The notes beneath the pieces are model-generated. The model was given only the letters and a program-made list of their open reading frames with translations, did not search any database and was not told the origin of the DNA. A stretch of DNA of 64,000 nt from the NCBI RefSeq assembly GCF_003515705.1, contig NZ_QWEH01000002.1, positions 372,001 to 436,000 on the forward strand. Reading direction: 5' to 3'. This DNA is from Oceanobacillus profundus. GTDB taxonomy: Bacteria; Bacillota; Bacilli; Bacillales; Amphibacillaceae. The position numbers and the translations under genes were made by a program. Shown piece after piece: positions 7,964 through 17,517 of the stretch (positions are counted from its first letter, which is position 1; every line of letters begins with the position of its first letter).

Positions 7964-9433
7964 ATGAAAAAAAACACACAATCGAAAAAACCTGTAATCT
8001 TGCTGAACATCGATTCATTGATGTCTGAACCGCTGGAATTAGCTATTCAAACAGGACGAGCACCTGCTTTACAATTTTTGATGGAAAATGGTAGTTATTT
8101 TACGAATATGGTGACTTCATTTCCAACCATGTCGGTAACAATCGACAGCAGCCTTTTGACAGGTACTTATGCTGACCAACATCATATACCTGGTTTAACT
8201 TGGTTCGATAATTCCAAAAAAGAGATTATTAACTACGGTACTGGTTTTAGGGAAACGTTTAGGTTAGGGATTCGCAGAACGGTCCATAATATGCTTTTCC
8301 GACTGAATAATGAGCATCTGAGCAGTGAAGTCACTACAATTTATGAGGAATTAGCTAAAAGGGGGATGAATTCAGCTTCCATTAATTCCTTTGTATATCG
8401 TGGAAACACCCCGCAAAAGTTGCAAACACCAAAGTTATTCAGTGCCTTGACGCGATTTAAAAATGGAAAGTGGACAACGGAAGCAGCAAATATCTTTTCT
8501 TTGGGAACCTTTTCAAAAGTACGTCCATGGGGATTCGCAACGCAAATAGCTGCTGGAAACTATAAATATACTGCTCGGGAACTTAAGTATCTTATTAGAA
8601 AGAACAAACTTCCTTCATTTACCTTCTGTATATTTCAGGACATGGATGCCCGAATTCATTTAAAGGGGCCGATGGATATTAAAGGTATCACAAAGATTGA
8701 TAAGGAAATTCAAAAAATATTGGATTTGTATCCAAGCTGGAAGGAAGCAATTAATCAAAATGCATGGCTAGTGATGGGGGATAATGGTCACTCTGCAACA
8801 GGAACAAATCATCGAGAATTTGTCATTGATTTAAGAAAATGGTTAAAAAAATACCGTATCTCCCGAATAAGACGCCCAGTACATAAGAAAGATCAGATCG
8901 TTCTATGTGTAAATCAGCGGATGTCTTATATTTATGTACTGGATGACAGTCTGCCGTTGTCTGCTATTATCGAACAGCTCAAAAACGATGAGAGGATCGA
9001 TATTATAGCCTGGAAAAATGAAAGCTCCATTCATGTAGAATCTGGTATGAAAGAAGGGTCACTGAAATATCGCCCTTCCGGGAAATTTACTGATATTTAT
9101 AATCAATCATGGAGTATAGAAGGGGATGCTAAGATTCTAGATTTAAATCTGACCACTGAAAAAAGAGTCACCTATGGTAACTATCCAGATGCGTTAGCTC
9201 GGTTGTATAGTGTTTTCAACTCCCATTCGGGGCGTTTCATTGTCGTCAATGCGAAACCGGGCTGTGAGTTTAAGGCGCAATCATCACCTGTCCATCTTTC
9301 TGGTGCAGCACACGGTTCCTTGCACAAACAAGAATCTCTTGTACCACTGATAATAACAGGAACCGAGGAGGAACCAATATATCCACGTGTTGTAGATATA
9401 AAGGAATTTATAATTCGGTTGCTTCAAGATTAA
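7964..9433 (+). CDS. Alkaline-phosphatase-fold phosphodiesterase/nucleotide pyrophosphatase family hydrolase
   Basis: A 489-residue protein of the type I phosphodiesterase/nucleotide pyrophosphatase family. Visible metal and nucleophile positions are Asp17 (LLNIDS), Thr55 within SFPTMS, the DQHHIPG loop that follows, and the later metal motif MGDNGHSATG. A further His lies in HLSGAAHGSL near the C-terminus. No signal peptide or membrane anchor is obvious, so it is probably cytoplasmic. ATG 7964 is chosen because GAGG lies just upstream; an in-frame TTG exists at 7877. Substrate unknown. A decayed nucleotidyltransferase-partner gene follows immediately. Confidence 0.82.
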   Translation: MKKNTQSKKPVILLNIDSLMSEPLELAIQTGRAPALQFLMENGSYFTNMVTSFPTMSVTIDSSLLTGTYADQHHIPGLTWFDNSKKEIINYGTGFRETFRLGIRRTVHNMLFRLNNEHLSSEVTTIYEELAKRGMNSASINSFVYRGNTPQKLQTPKLFSALTRFKNGKWTTEAANIFSLGTFSKVRPWGFATQIAAGNYKYTARELKYLIRKNKLPSFTFCIFQDMDARIHLKGPMDIKGITKIDKEIQKILDLYPSWKEAINQNAWLVMGDNGHSATGTNHREFVIDLRKWLKKYRISRIRRPVHKKDQIVLCVNQRMSYIYVLDDSLPLSAIIEQLKNDERIDIIAWKNESSIHVESGMKEGSLKYRPSGKFTDIYNQSWSIEGDAKILDLNLTTEKRVTYGNYPDALARLYSVFNSHSGRFIVVNAKPGCEFKAQSSPVHLSGAAHGSLHKQESLVPLIITGTEEEPIYPRVVDIKEFIIRLLQD

Positions 9434-9453
9434 GGAGAGTTCAGCTGCAAACG

Positions 9454-9630
9454 ATGGCAGCAAAAGGAATAATTCGTCCTTCTCGAGAATTTGGTATATT
9501 TAGTGAAAGAGAAACCATACTTGGATTAAATATGGCAGATCATCGTAACCTAACTGTCCATACGTATATTGAAGCGTTGGCGTTAGAAATTTTTGCAAGC
9601 TTACCTCAGTATCAGCTCTTGCGTAAGTGA
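9454..9630 (+). pseudogene. Fragment of an NTase substrate-binding (HI0074/HepT-like) antitoxin gene
   Basis: A 58-codon open stretch ends in MADHRNLTVHTYIEALALEI and SLPQYQLLRK. That is the C-terminal signature of the nucleotidyltransferase substrate-binding family (DRNLTxHTYxExxAxEI). The first half of the four-helix bundle (about 70 residues) is missing, as is the partner MNT nucleotidyltransferase. AAGGAGAG precedes it, so a short peptide could still be made, but I read it as a remnant of a lost toxin-antitoxin pair. Confidence 0.6.
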
Positions 9631-9697
9631 GTGGAACGAATCAAAATTAAGATAGTGTAAGTACATGTATTAAACGTGTCGGGGTTATTTATTATAT

Positions 9698-9732
9698 GAA
9701 AGGAGGTTGCCCGAACCCTCGGACAGCCTCCA
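9698..9732 (-). terminator. Terminator of the peptide-binding lipoprotein gene
   Basis: On the minus strand GGAGGCTGTCCG pairs with CGGGCAACCTCC, followed by TTTC. It lies just past the stop of the gene at 9745-11346. Confidence 0.65.
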
Positions 9733-9744
9733 AAGCAAATAAAC

Positions 9745-11346
9745 TTATTCCTCAATAGATACTTCTTTCAAGTTTAGCAATTTTGAAGGATACATTGTTA
9801 ATCCCTTCACTTCATCACGTACACCTAATAAATAATCTTTGTGCGTTAAGTAAGCCATTGGAGCAAGATCTACAAGCATTTCTTCTGCTTGTTTATAAAG
9901 CTCTAATTGCTCAGCTTCGTCTTGTGCTTGACGAGCTTCTTCAATTAAGGTATCTAGTTCACTGTTTTCAAAGAATACCGTATTTCCAGATGCTCCAAGA
10001 TTATCACTGTGGAATAATGGATAGAACGTATTATCCGCATGGGCAGTACTGTTAGACCAACCTAAAATAAACATTTCCTGTTCGCCTGCATCCAGTTTTT
10101 CGATATATGCTCCCCATTCCAACACCTCGATTTCAACCGTAATTCCAATTTCTGCAAGCTGTGATTGAATATTCGTTGCAATGTCCATACGTTCACGCGT
10201 ATCGTTTGTCATAAGAGTTGTTGTAAATCCATCCTGGTATCCTGCTTCAGCAAGTAATTCTTTTGCTTTACCTTGGTCACGGGATAGTCCTTCTACATTT
10301 TCATCATAACCATAAACATTTGGTGGTAGAGGACCTTCCGCAACTTGTGCATATCCCTCGTAGATTCCATTGATTATTTGATCTTTATCAATGGCCATTG
10401 TAATTGCTTGACGGACAAGCTGGTCATTAAACGGTTCTTTCGATGTATTAAATCCAACATAATCTAATGCAAGGCTTCCTTGTTGTAGAACGGATAAATT
10501 TTCTTTAGATTCGATCTGTGATACATCTGAAGAACTTAATGGATTAGAAATGTGGGTGTCTCCTGTTTCTAATTCAGCGATACGTGTTAAATCTTCTGGT
10601 ACGACTTTAAAGGTAACCGATTCGATCTTAGCTGGTTCTCCCCAATAGTCTTCGTTTTTCACTAGACGGATAAGCTGTCCAGGCTGCCATTCTTCAAATT
10701 TTAAGAAGCCAGTTCCAATTGGATTTGCATTGATAACACTACCAACAGATTCTCCTTCTCCCATAGCAGCATAATCTTCCCTGATTTGTTCTGGTGAAAT
10801 CATACCTGAAACCGAATGGCTTAGGTTGGATGGTAAACCAGAGTACGGGAATTCTGTTTTGAACTGAACGGTATAATCATCCACAACGACAACTTCGTTA
10901 ATCATATCAAGTAAGTATGCTGCAGGGGCAGCAACTTCTGGATCATTGATACGTTCTATGTTCGCTTTTACAGCTTCGGCATTAAATTCAGAGCCGTCAT
11001 GGAAGGTAACGTCTTCACGTAGTTTAAACTCCCAGGTTGTTTCGTCAATTTGTTCCCAGCTTTCTGCAAGTCCTGGTTGAAGCTCCATATTTTGATCGTA
11101 AGATACCAATCTTTCAAAAATATTGTTTTGAACATCGAATGAAGGAACATCATTCGCACCAGCAGGATCTAGTGATATTGCATCCGAAGCGGTAGAGATG
11201 ACTAATTCTTTGCCACCTGCCGTTTCATCCCCTCCGTTTGAACTAGAAGAAGATTCCTCTGGTTCACTAGCACAAGCTGTAAGTAAAATAGCTAAGAAAA
11301 GGATACTAATCAAGGATAATGAGTATTTTTTTAATGATTCAAACAA
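9745..11346 (-). CDS. Orphan family-5 ABC substrate-binding lipoprotein (peptide/nickel type)
   Basis: A 533-residue solute-binding protein. It has a lipoprotein signal (lipobox LLTAC), a low-complexity Ser/Glu linker, then the family-5 fold with LDPAGANDVPS, LAESWEQIDETTWEFKLRED and FHDGSEFNAEAVK. The start is taken as TTG 11346, because AAGGAG lies 9 bases upstream and the protein then begins directly with a signal peptide; an upstream start would add 15 non-signal residues. Oligopeptides, dipeptides or nickel are typical ligands. No permease or ATPase genes are adjacent, so it must use a transporter encoded elsewhere. Confidence 0.88.
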   Translation of the reverse strand: MFESLKKYSLSLISILFLAILLTACASEPEESSSSSNGGDETAGGKELVISTASDAISLDPAGANDVPSFDVQNNIFERLVSYDQNMELQPGLAESWEQIDETTWEFKLREDVTFHDGSEFNAEAVKANIERINDPEVAAPAAYLLDMINEVVVVDDYTVQFKTEFPYSGLPSNLSHSVSGMISPEQIREDYAAMGEGESVGSVINANPIGTGFLKFEEWQPGQLIRLVKNEDYWGEPAKIESVTFKVVPEDLTRIAELETGDTHISNPLSSSDVSQIESKENLSVLQQGSLALDYVGFNTSKEPFNDQLVRQAITMAIDKDQIINGIYEGYAQVAEGPLPPNVYGYDENVEGLSRDQGKAKELLAEAGYQDGFTTTLMTNDTRERMDIATNIQSQLAEIGITVEIEVLEWGAYIEKLDAGEQEMFILGWSNSTAHADNTFYPLFHSDNLGASGNTVFFENSELDTLIEEARQAQDEAEQLELYKQAEEMLVDLAPMAYLTHKDYLLGVRDEVKGLTMYPSKLLNLKEVSIEE

Positions 11347-11540
11347 TTTTGTTTGCTCCTTTCGTGTCGGAATATGTCTAAATTTGTACAAAAGATATAA
11401 TAATTAATATATAATAACTTTTAGAATAAAACAATAGCTTTCTAACGGAAATTATTTAAATAGTTAGGATAAAAGCCTTATAAGCTATTTTTTATGGGGA
11501 ATTTAGAATTGTACCTAATAATATAGTAGGAGTGGTATTC

Positions 11541-12662
11541 ATGTTGGCAATAACCAATGCAATTATTTATGACGGGAAAGGAAATAGATTCGAGGATCAA
11601 GATCTTATCATTGAAAATGGCAAGTTCGCAAAGCTTGTACCTGCAAGTAAGATCCCAGATTTTTATCATGTAATCGATGCACAAGGGAAAGTACTAACCC
11701 CTGGTCTTATTGACGTTCACACCCATTTAGGGATTTCTGAAGAAGGTGTTGGGTTAGAAGGAGCTGATTATAATGAAACGAGTAGTTCCGTTACCCCTAG
11801 CTTGCGTGCTATTGATGGAATTAATCCAATGGAAATAGGTTTTGAGGATGCTAGAAAATCTGGTGTTACCACGGCCCAAATCATGCCGGGTAGTGCCAAT
11901 GTTATTGGGGGAGAAATGGTAATATTAAAAACCGCTGGAAATATTGTAGATGAGATGGTCGTAAAATCTCCATCAGGTATGAAGGCTGCCTTAGGAGAAA
12001 ATCCGAAACGATTTCACGGTGGAAAAGGAAGAATGCCTGTTACGAGAATGGGTGTTGCTGCACAGCTAAGGGAGAAATTAATCGAAGCACAAAATTATTT
12101 ACATAACGAGGAGAAGGAACGAAAGCTAGACTTAGAGAATTTAGCGAAAGTATTGAAGAAGGAGATTCCATTACGTGTTCATGCCCATCGCGCGGATGAT
12201 ATTCTGACAGCATTGCGTATCAAACGTGAATTTGATATCGATATGACTATTGAACACTGTACAGAAGGACATAAAATTGCAGCGTTCATAGCTAAACATG
12301 ACGTGAAAGTATCCGTTGGGCCAACGATGTCTACACGTTCGAAAGTGGAATTAAAGGATAAAGGCTGGACTACAATTAAAACGTTAATGGATGCTGGAAT
12401 AGCATGCTCGTTAACTACAGATCATCCAGTTGTTGGGATTGACTATCTTGTTACAAGTGCTGTTCATGCAATTCGGAATGGGCTAAGTGAACAGGAGGCA
12501 CTTCAAACAATCACATTAAATGCTGCAAAACATCTAGGTATTGAAGATCGTGTAGGATCCATTGAGCCAGGGAAGGATGCTGATTTCGTTATTTGGAGTG
12601 GGAGTCCTTTTGATTTATTGTCTAAAGCGGAACATGTATATATTGAGGGGGAAGAGGTGTGA
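11541..12662 (+). CDS. Amidohydrolase-superfamily protein (imidazolonepropionase-like)
   Basis: A 373-residue metal-dependent hydrolase. The first metal motif VLTPGLIDVHTHLG is near residue 60. Later His residues lie in PLRVHAHRADD, IEHCTEG and the TTDHPV segment, which supplies the final metal Asp. The tail GIEDRVGSIEPGKDADFVIW is typical of this superfamily. The start is ATG 11541 with GGAG 8 bases upstream. The family includes imidazolonepropionases, prolidases and other cyclic-amide or peptide hydrolases; the substrate is not decidable here. It is divergent from the peptide-binding lipoprotein, which may hint at peptide use, but that is weak. Confidence 0.85.
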   Translation: MLAITNAIIYDGKGNRFEDQDLIIENGKFAKLVPASKIPDFYHVIDAQGKVLTPGLIDVHTHLGISEEGVGLEGADYNETSSSVTPSLRAIDGINPMEIGFEDARKSGVTTAQIMPGSANVIGGEMVILKTAGNIVDEMVVKSPSGMKAALGENPKRFHGGKGRMPVTRMGVAAQLREKLIEAQNYLHNEEKERKLDLENLAKVLKKEIPLRVHAHRADDILTALRIKREFDIDMTIEHCTEGHKIAAFIAKHDVKVSVGPTMSTRSKVELKDKGWTTIKTLMDAGIACSLTTDHPVVGIDYLVTSAVHAIRNGLSEQEALQTITLNAAKHLGIEDRVGSIEPGKDADFVIWSGSPFDLLSKAEHVYIEGEEV

Positions 12663-12757
12663 ACAAATAGTTGTTAATATTTGATTGATTTGTATTACAG
12701 ATATATAAGGATAGAGCAGTATTATATGGTATCGTAGAAGATAAGAAATAGTTACCA

Positions 12758-12790
12758 GGTCGGGCTAACTTAGGATGCTCGACCATATTT
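12758..12790 (+). terminator. Probable terminator after amidohydrolase
   Basis: GGTCGGGC pairs with GCTCGACC (one mismatch region) and is followed by ATATTTTAT. Moderately stable. Confidence 0.5.
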
Positions 12791-12906
12791 TATAAAAATC
12801 AGCCTTTAACTATGGTTCTGAAAAACGTAATACGGTAAAAAATCATCTATAATTAGCAGTGAATTTAGATAGCTATGGTTGCAAACGTAACGAAAGAAGG
12901 GATTAA

Positions 12907-13842
12907 ATGGGGAATTCCCTAATGTATGGGCAACTTATTTTAGTAATGGTCATGTGGGGATTTAATGTAATTGCAATTAAAGTGATTGTAGGGCAATTTT
13001 CAGCAGTGACGATCACTTCTTTTCGCATTTTCTTAGCAGCTGTTGTTGTGTATTTAATCTTATGGGCAAGAAAACAAATACGTTTACCTAAAAAACAAGA
13101 ATTATCTTACATTATTCTTGTTTCCGTTACAGGGGTAGTTGGCCATCATTTCTTTCTATCGGTTGGGTTGACGCAAACAAGTGCCTCTAATTCAGGTTTG
13201 CTTTTAGGGACAGTTCCGTTATTTACTTCCATACTTGCAAGTAAAATGTTAAAAGATAAGCTTTCCTTAATGAGGATAATTGGCATTATTTTTGGTTTGT
13301 CCGGTGTTTCTTTCGTTATTCTTGTTGGGAATATAAATGGTTTGACAATGAATATCGGTGATATTTATATTTTTCTTGCAGTACTATCTCAAGCGTTAAG
13401 TTTTATCTACATAAAAAAAGCAACAGAAACGATGGGAGCGAGATTAGTTACTGCAACAACTTTATTGATAGGATCATTTTTATTATTTTGTATCGGTTTC
13501 GTTTTGGAGCCAGAAGGAATATCGAGTTTGCAGGATGGGACGTTGGTTGGGTGGTCTGTTTTCCTTGCTTCCGCTATTTTTGCAACTGCACTTGGTCAAT
13601 TTCTGTACAATCATGCGATTCAAAATGTAGGGCCAGGGAAAGCATCGATATTTATGAATTTACAACCTTTCTTTGCATTGCTGGGCTCTTTTTTATTTCT
13701 TGGTGAACAAATTTCAGTTGCGCATTTCTTTGGCTTTATTCTAATTGTAACGGGTGTTATTTTAGGATCTGGTATAATGGATCGGTATATTTATAAGAAG
13801 ACTTTGACAGGCATTAATTTAAGGAAACGTTACGATGACTAA
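12907..13842 (+). CDS. EamA/DMT-family transporter
   Basis: A 311-residue protein with ten hydrophobic segments arranged as two EamA repeats. It starts with MVMWGFNVIAIKVIV and has the second-repeat line ALGQFLYNHAIQNVGPGKASIFMNLQPFFALLGS. Members export metabolites such as amino acids or take up nucleobases and sugars; no substrate can be assigned. The start ATG follows AAGAAGGG. It is a separate transcription unit from the TSUP transporter downstream. Confidence 0.87.
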   Translation: MGNSLMYGQLILVMVMWGFNVIAIKVIVGQFSAVTITSFRIFLAAVVVYLILWARKQIRLPKKQELSYIILVSVTGVVGHHFFLSVGLTQTSASNSGLLLGTVPLFTSILASKMLKDKLSLMRIIGIIFGLSGVSFVILVGNINGLTMNIGDIYIFLAVLSQALSFIYIKKATETMGARLVTATTLLIGSFLLFCIGFVLEPEGISSLQDGTLVGWSVFLASAIFATALGQFLYNHAIQNVGPGKASIFMNLQPFFALLGSFLFLGEQISVAHFFGFILIVTGVILGSGIMDRYIYKKTLTGINLRKRYDD

Positions 13843-13993
13843 GAAAAAGTATCGTGTTGTTTGTTGCTAAGTTAGTAATTCATTTGATACACAAGGTTTA
13901 CTCATTCGTACTCGTATAATGAGAAATATTTTCAACAAGATACAATGCGAGTTTCATTCATCAATATGATAAGATATAGATACAATATTACAG

Positions 13994-14830
13994 ATGGTAG
14001 GGGTTGTTTTGGTTTTTTTAATATGTTTAACGATTGGTCTGATTACCGCATTTGTTGGATCAATTATGGGGCTTGGCGGGGGAATTATTCTTATACCAAC
14101 GTTACTGTTGGTTAGCTCGTTTTTAGATAGCTTTTCCTGGGTGACTCCACAATCCATTGTTGGGATTTCTTTAATTGCTATGATTGTTACAGCACTATCC
14201 TCAACACTGTCATATGCAAAAGTGAAACGAGTTGATTATAAAACTGGACTTTTATTTCTGACGGGAAGTATTCCAGGCGGAGCAATTGGTTCATGGTTAA
14301 ATCAGTTTGTTGATTCGAAGTCATTTTTATTATATTTTGGCATATTAATGATCGTTATATCCCTTCTTTTCTTTATTAAAAGGGATCGGAATCATAAAAA
14401 GGAATTCACTGGGGATGAAAAAGGTGTCCGTACATTTGAATTATTCGGAGAAACATATCGATATCGTGTACCGATCTTAGGAGCGTTTGTGCTATCCTTA
14501 ATTGTTGGGACGTTATCCGGGCTTTTTGGAATTGGTGGTGGTTCCATTATGGTGCCGGCAATGATTCTGTTGTTCGGGTTTCCTGCACATATTGCAACCG
14601 CAACATCAATGTTTATGATTTTCTTTGTTAGCATTGTTGGTGCTAGTACACATATTGTGCTTGGACATATTGCATGGGAATATGTATTATTCTTTATCCC
14701 AGGTGCTTGGATTGGTGGGAAGTTAGGTGCAAAGGTGAATCAGCTTCTTCCTGGAAAAGTATTGGAATGGGGATTGCGCGTCATTTTAATTTTTATTGGA
14801 TTGCGTATGATTTATCAAGGATTCTCCTAA
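13994..14830 (+). CDS. yunE: TSUP-family sulfite/sulfonate exporter-like protein (YunE-like)
   Basis: A 278-residue membrane protein with two repeated TauE/SafE motifs: GLITAFVGSIMGLGGG at the start and GTLSGLFGIGGGSIMVPAMIL in the second half. The family moves sulfur-containing anions or other organic anions across the membrane. Downstream yunD-yunC-yunB have the same partners as in B. subtilis, which supports the name. The start is uncertain: ATG 13994 lacks a good ribosome site, whereas TTG 14009 has GTAGGGG just upstream. Confidence 0.85.
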   Translation: MVGVVLVFLICLTIGLITAFVGSIMGLGGGIILIPTLLLVSSFLDSFSWVTPQSIVGISLIAMIVTALSSTLSYAKVKRVDYKTGLLFLTGSIPGGAIGSWLNQFVDSKSFLLYFGILMIVISLLFFIKRDRNHKKEFTGDEKGVRTFELFGETYRYRVPILGAFVLSLIVGTLSGLFGIGGGSIMVPAMILLFGFPAHIATATSMFMIFFVSIVGASTHIVLGHIAWEYVLFFIPGAWIGGKLGAKVNQLLPGKVLEWGLRVILIFIGLRMIYQGFS

Positions 14831-14842
14831 GGGGTTATGTAA

Positions 14843-16249
14843 ATGGAAGAGAAATTCTACTTTTATTATACGAATGATTTACATAGTGATTTTAAACAAT
14901 GGCCACGTGTTGTGACTTATTTAAAAGAAGCACGAGCGCTACGGAATCAACGTGGTGAATCAAACTGGACAATTGATATTGGAGATCATGTAGACCGATC
15001 TCATTCTATAACAGAGGCAACAATGGGAAAAGCGAATGTCAAGCTATTAAATGATGCAGGTTATGATTATGTTACCATCGGCAATAACGAAGGGATTACA
15101 ATGTCTCATCAGGATTTATACCATTTATATGATGAAGCTGCATTCGAAGTCACATGTGCGAACCTGCATAGTACTGATAACATGCAGCCACCATGGTTAC
15201 GTCCGACAGTAAATATTGAGACAAAGCATGGTGTGAAAATTGGTATGATTGGTTTAACTGCGCCATTTAATGCCTTTTATGAGCTATTAAATTGGTATGT
15301 TTCACCTGAATTTGAAGTTTTGGATAAGTATATGGAAGATCTAGAGCAATCCGTTGATATAATCATTGTCATGTCGCATCTTGGTATTACCATCGATCAA
15401 GAAATTGCAAGAAGGTATGATGCTGTAGATGCGATTATTGGTGGCCATACACATCATTTGCTTCGTAGTGGCGAATATATCAATAATGCTGTGATTACTG
15501 CAGCAGGAAAGCATTGCGCTTATATAGGTGAAGTTATTCTTACTTGGGACCATAAGCAGAAAAAATTGGTGAAAAAAGAGGCATATACAGCTGACATTAC
15601 GCATTTGGAAAAAGATGCTGAAACGGAGCAGACATTACACGTGATGCTAAATGAGGCTAATAGCTTGCTTGGTGAAACCGTTGTACAGATTGACAGTCCA
15701 TTGACTGTTAATTGGTATAAGGATACACCAATCATGCAGGAGCTGACGAATACAGTTAAGGAATGGACAAAAGCCGATGCTGCGATGTTGAATAACGGTC
15801 TGTTACTGGAAAGCTTACCAGTAGGGGCTATCACGTATGGAGATATTCATCGGATTTGCCCACATCCAATTAATCCTGTTGTTGTGGATCTGAAAGGAAA
15901 TGAATTGATCGAAGTTGTCCGTGTATCATTAACAAAGGAATTTATGCAGCTGGCATTGAAAGGCTTTGGATTTCGTGGGAAAGTACTGGGAAGAATGATG
16001 TTTGCAGGAATCCAGGTAGAAACAGGATTTCATAAAAATGGTGAGGAGTATGTGAAACAGGTTCTGTTAGAAAATGGAGAAGAGATCGATCCAGATCGAA
16101 CATACTATATCGCGACTGCCGATACCTTCACATTCGGCCGTCTATTACCGGAGGTAGCGAAATCGGATTCGAAGCAATATTTTGTCCCGGAATTTTTAAG
16201 GGATTTGCTCGCAAAAACGCTTCGTGCTAAATTTCCATATTATTCCTAA
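14843..16249 (+). CDS. yunD: Metallophosphoesterase/5'-nucleotidase family protein YunD
   Basis: A 468-residue two-domain protein. The N-terminal calcineurin-like metallophosphoesterase has the metal motifs YYTNDLHSDF, DIGDHVDRS, TIGNNEG, MSHLGI and GGHTHH. The C-terminal half is the 5'-nucleotidase C domain. There is no signal peptide, unlike secreted nucleotidases, so it is cytoplasmic and probably acts on nucleotides or other phosphoesters. It starts 12 bases after the TSUP gene with AAGGGG as ribosome site, so the two are co-transcribed. Confidence 0.92.
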   Translation: MEEKFYFYYTNDLHSDFKQWPRVVTYLKEARALRNQRGESNWTIDIGDHVDRSHSITEATMGKANVKLLNDAGYDYVTIGNNEGITMSHQDLYHLYDEAAFEVTCANLHSTDNMQPPWLRPTVNIETKHGVKIGMIGLTAPFNAFYELLNWYVSPEFEVLDKYMEDLEQSVDIIIVMSHLGITIDQEIARRYDAVDAIIGGHTHHLLRSGEYINNAVITAAGKHCAYIGEVILTWDHKQKKLVKKEAYTADITHLEKDAETEQTLHVMLNEANSLLGETVVQIDSPLTVNWYKDTPIMQELTNTVKEWTKADAAMLNNGLLLESLPVGAITYGDIHRICPHPINPVVVDLKGNELIEVVRVSLTKEFMQLALKGFGFRGKVLGRMMFAGIQVETGFHKNGEEYVKQVLLENGEEIDPDRTYYIATADTFTFGRLLPEVAKSDSKQYFVPEFLRDLLAKTLRAKFPYYS

Positions 16250-16324
16250 GAGGCCGCTGCTTGTGACATGTTGGCCCCTTCATGCATACACATATATGGT
16301 ACATTGCGAAGGGGGCAATTCATT

Positions 16325-16633
16325 ATGATTACGGTAAATCCACTTGAAGTAGACGGCATGATTTTTATGGCAGTACGTGTTGAGCTTCCAAAAACGAATT
16401 TGCTGACGATATCCAATGACATTGGCTATATTATGTGTGCGGCATTGGATGTAGATATTTTTAATGAAGTTCCAAAATTAATGGAGCGTAATGTTATCGC
16501 GGGGCGTGCGATGGGTGTGCGAACGATCGATGAATTATTACACGCTCCATTACAGAAGATAACAGATGCTTCAAAAGCTTATGGCTGGGAAGTTGGTATG
16601 ACGGGTAAAGAAGCTTTGTTAAGAATATCATAA
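16325..16633 (+). CDS. yunC: DUF1805 protein YunC
   Basis: A 102-residue protein of the small YunC/DUF1805 family, function unknown. Typical features are VNPLEVDGMIFMAVRVELPK at the N-terminus and NVIAGRAMGVRTIDELLHAPL. The start is ATG 16325 with AAGGGGG upstream; an earlier in-frame start at 16268 would add 19 unrelated residues. It follows yunD and is followed by a terminator. Confidence 0.85.
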   Translation: MITVNPLEVDGMIFMAVRVELPKTNLLTISNDIGYIMCAALDVDIFNEVPKLMERNVIAGRAMGVRTIDELLHAPLQKITDASKAYGWEVGMTGKEALLRIS

Positions 16634-16640
16634 TTAATGC

Positions 16641-16670
16641 AAATGTCTTCCATTAGGGAGGCATTTTTAT
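16641..16670 (+). terminator. Terminator between yunC and yunB
   Basis: AAATGTCTTCC pairs, using G-U pairs, with GGGAGGCATTT followed by TTATT. It ends the yunE-D-C unit and implies a separate promoter or read-through for yunB. Confidence 0.65.
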
Positions 16671-16693
16671 TATGTTTATAAATTACTTAGTCT

Positions 16694-16733
16694 ACCCCCT
16701 GTGGAACAAGCATAGGATTATTCCAGAGGGGGT
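16694..16733 (+). promoter_or_regulatory. Hairpin sequestering the yunB ribosome-binding site
   Basis: ACCCCCTGTGGAA (16694-16706) and TTCCAGAGGGGGT (16721-16733) pair at 12 of 13 positions around a 14-base loop. The right arm contains the AGAGGGGG ribosome site of yunB. No T-run follows, so it is not a terminator. It would block translation unless it is opened or the transcript starts inside it. Confidence 0.65.
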
Positions 16734-16740
16734 TCCTGAG

Positions 16741-17517
16741 TTGAGACATAAAAAACGTTTTCGCAAACGAACAGCATTGCCTCCAGGGAAACATATTTTA
16801 ATCATAACGATGATTATTTTTGTAGTCTGTGTATTTTTAAGTATGCAATTAATTGATAAACGAATTGAACCAGTTCTAATGCATATAGCGGAAAGAAGAG
16901 TCGATGAGTTTGCAACGCGGGCGATCAATTCAGCCGTTCGGTATGTTGAAGATTATAGTTTTGATGACATGGTAAATATTACATATGACAATGAAGGGAA
17001 TTTTTCAACGTATAACTGGAACAATTCTATCATCAGTGAAATTAATCGAGTCGCAACAGACAGGGTGGAAGAATTTTTCATCAACGTTAACCGCGGTGAC
17101 CCATTGGAATTTGAAGATCCGCTTACCGAACCATATGAATATAGTGATGGTGCTGAAGATATGGCGAAACAGGATCCGACATTGGTTGAGATCCCTTTAG
17201 GGCAGGTTACCGGAAATACGGTACTTGCAAACCTAGGTCCGAAAATACCGATTAATTTCGAGGTTGTAGGGAATGTTCGGACAAATGTTGTACGTGAAAT
17301 TGAGGAATTTGGTATTAATGGTGCTTGGGTATCGCTTTATATTAATGTAGAGGCGGATGTGCAGATTGTCATCCCATTTACATCCGATGTAACAACAGTT
17401 AATACGGAGATATACTTGGATGGTAGTGCCATTATGGGCAAGGTTCCAGATTTCTATGGTGGTGGCAGTGATGGTCCGTCAATTGCTATACCAAAAGACG
17501 ACTTGCAGAATAACTAA
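16741..17517 (+). CDS. yunB: Sporulation protein YunB
   Basis: A 258-residue protein, close to the length I recall for B. subtilis YunB. After a basic N-terminus (about residues 1-20) there is one membrane segment (HILIITMIIFVVCVFLSMQL), then an extracytoplasmic domain with repeated acidic stretches and IPLGQVTGNTVLANLGPKIP. YunB is known as a sigma-E-dependent sporulation protein; the mechanism is not established to my knowledge. The start is TTG 16741, 8 bases after AGAGGGGG; an upstream ATG at 16672 would run through the hairpin and add 23 residues. Confidence 0.88.
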   Translation: MRHKKRFRKRTALPPGKHILIITMIIFVVCVFLSMQLIDKRIEPVLMHIAERRVDEFATRAINSAVRYVEDYSFDDMVNITYDNEGNFSTYNWNNSIISEINRVATDRVEEFFINVNRGDPLEFEDPLTEPYEYSDGAEDMAKQDPTLVEIPLGQVTGNTVLANLGPKIPINFEVVGNVRTNVVREIEEFGINGAWVSLYINVEADVQIVIPFTSDVTTVNTEIYLDGSAIMGKVPDFYGGGSDGPSIAIPKDDLQNN

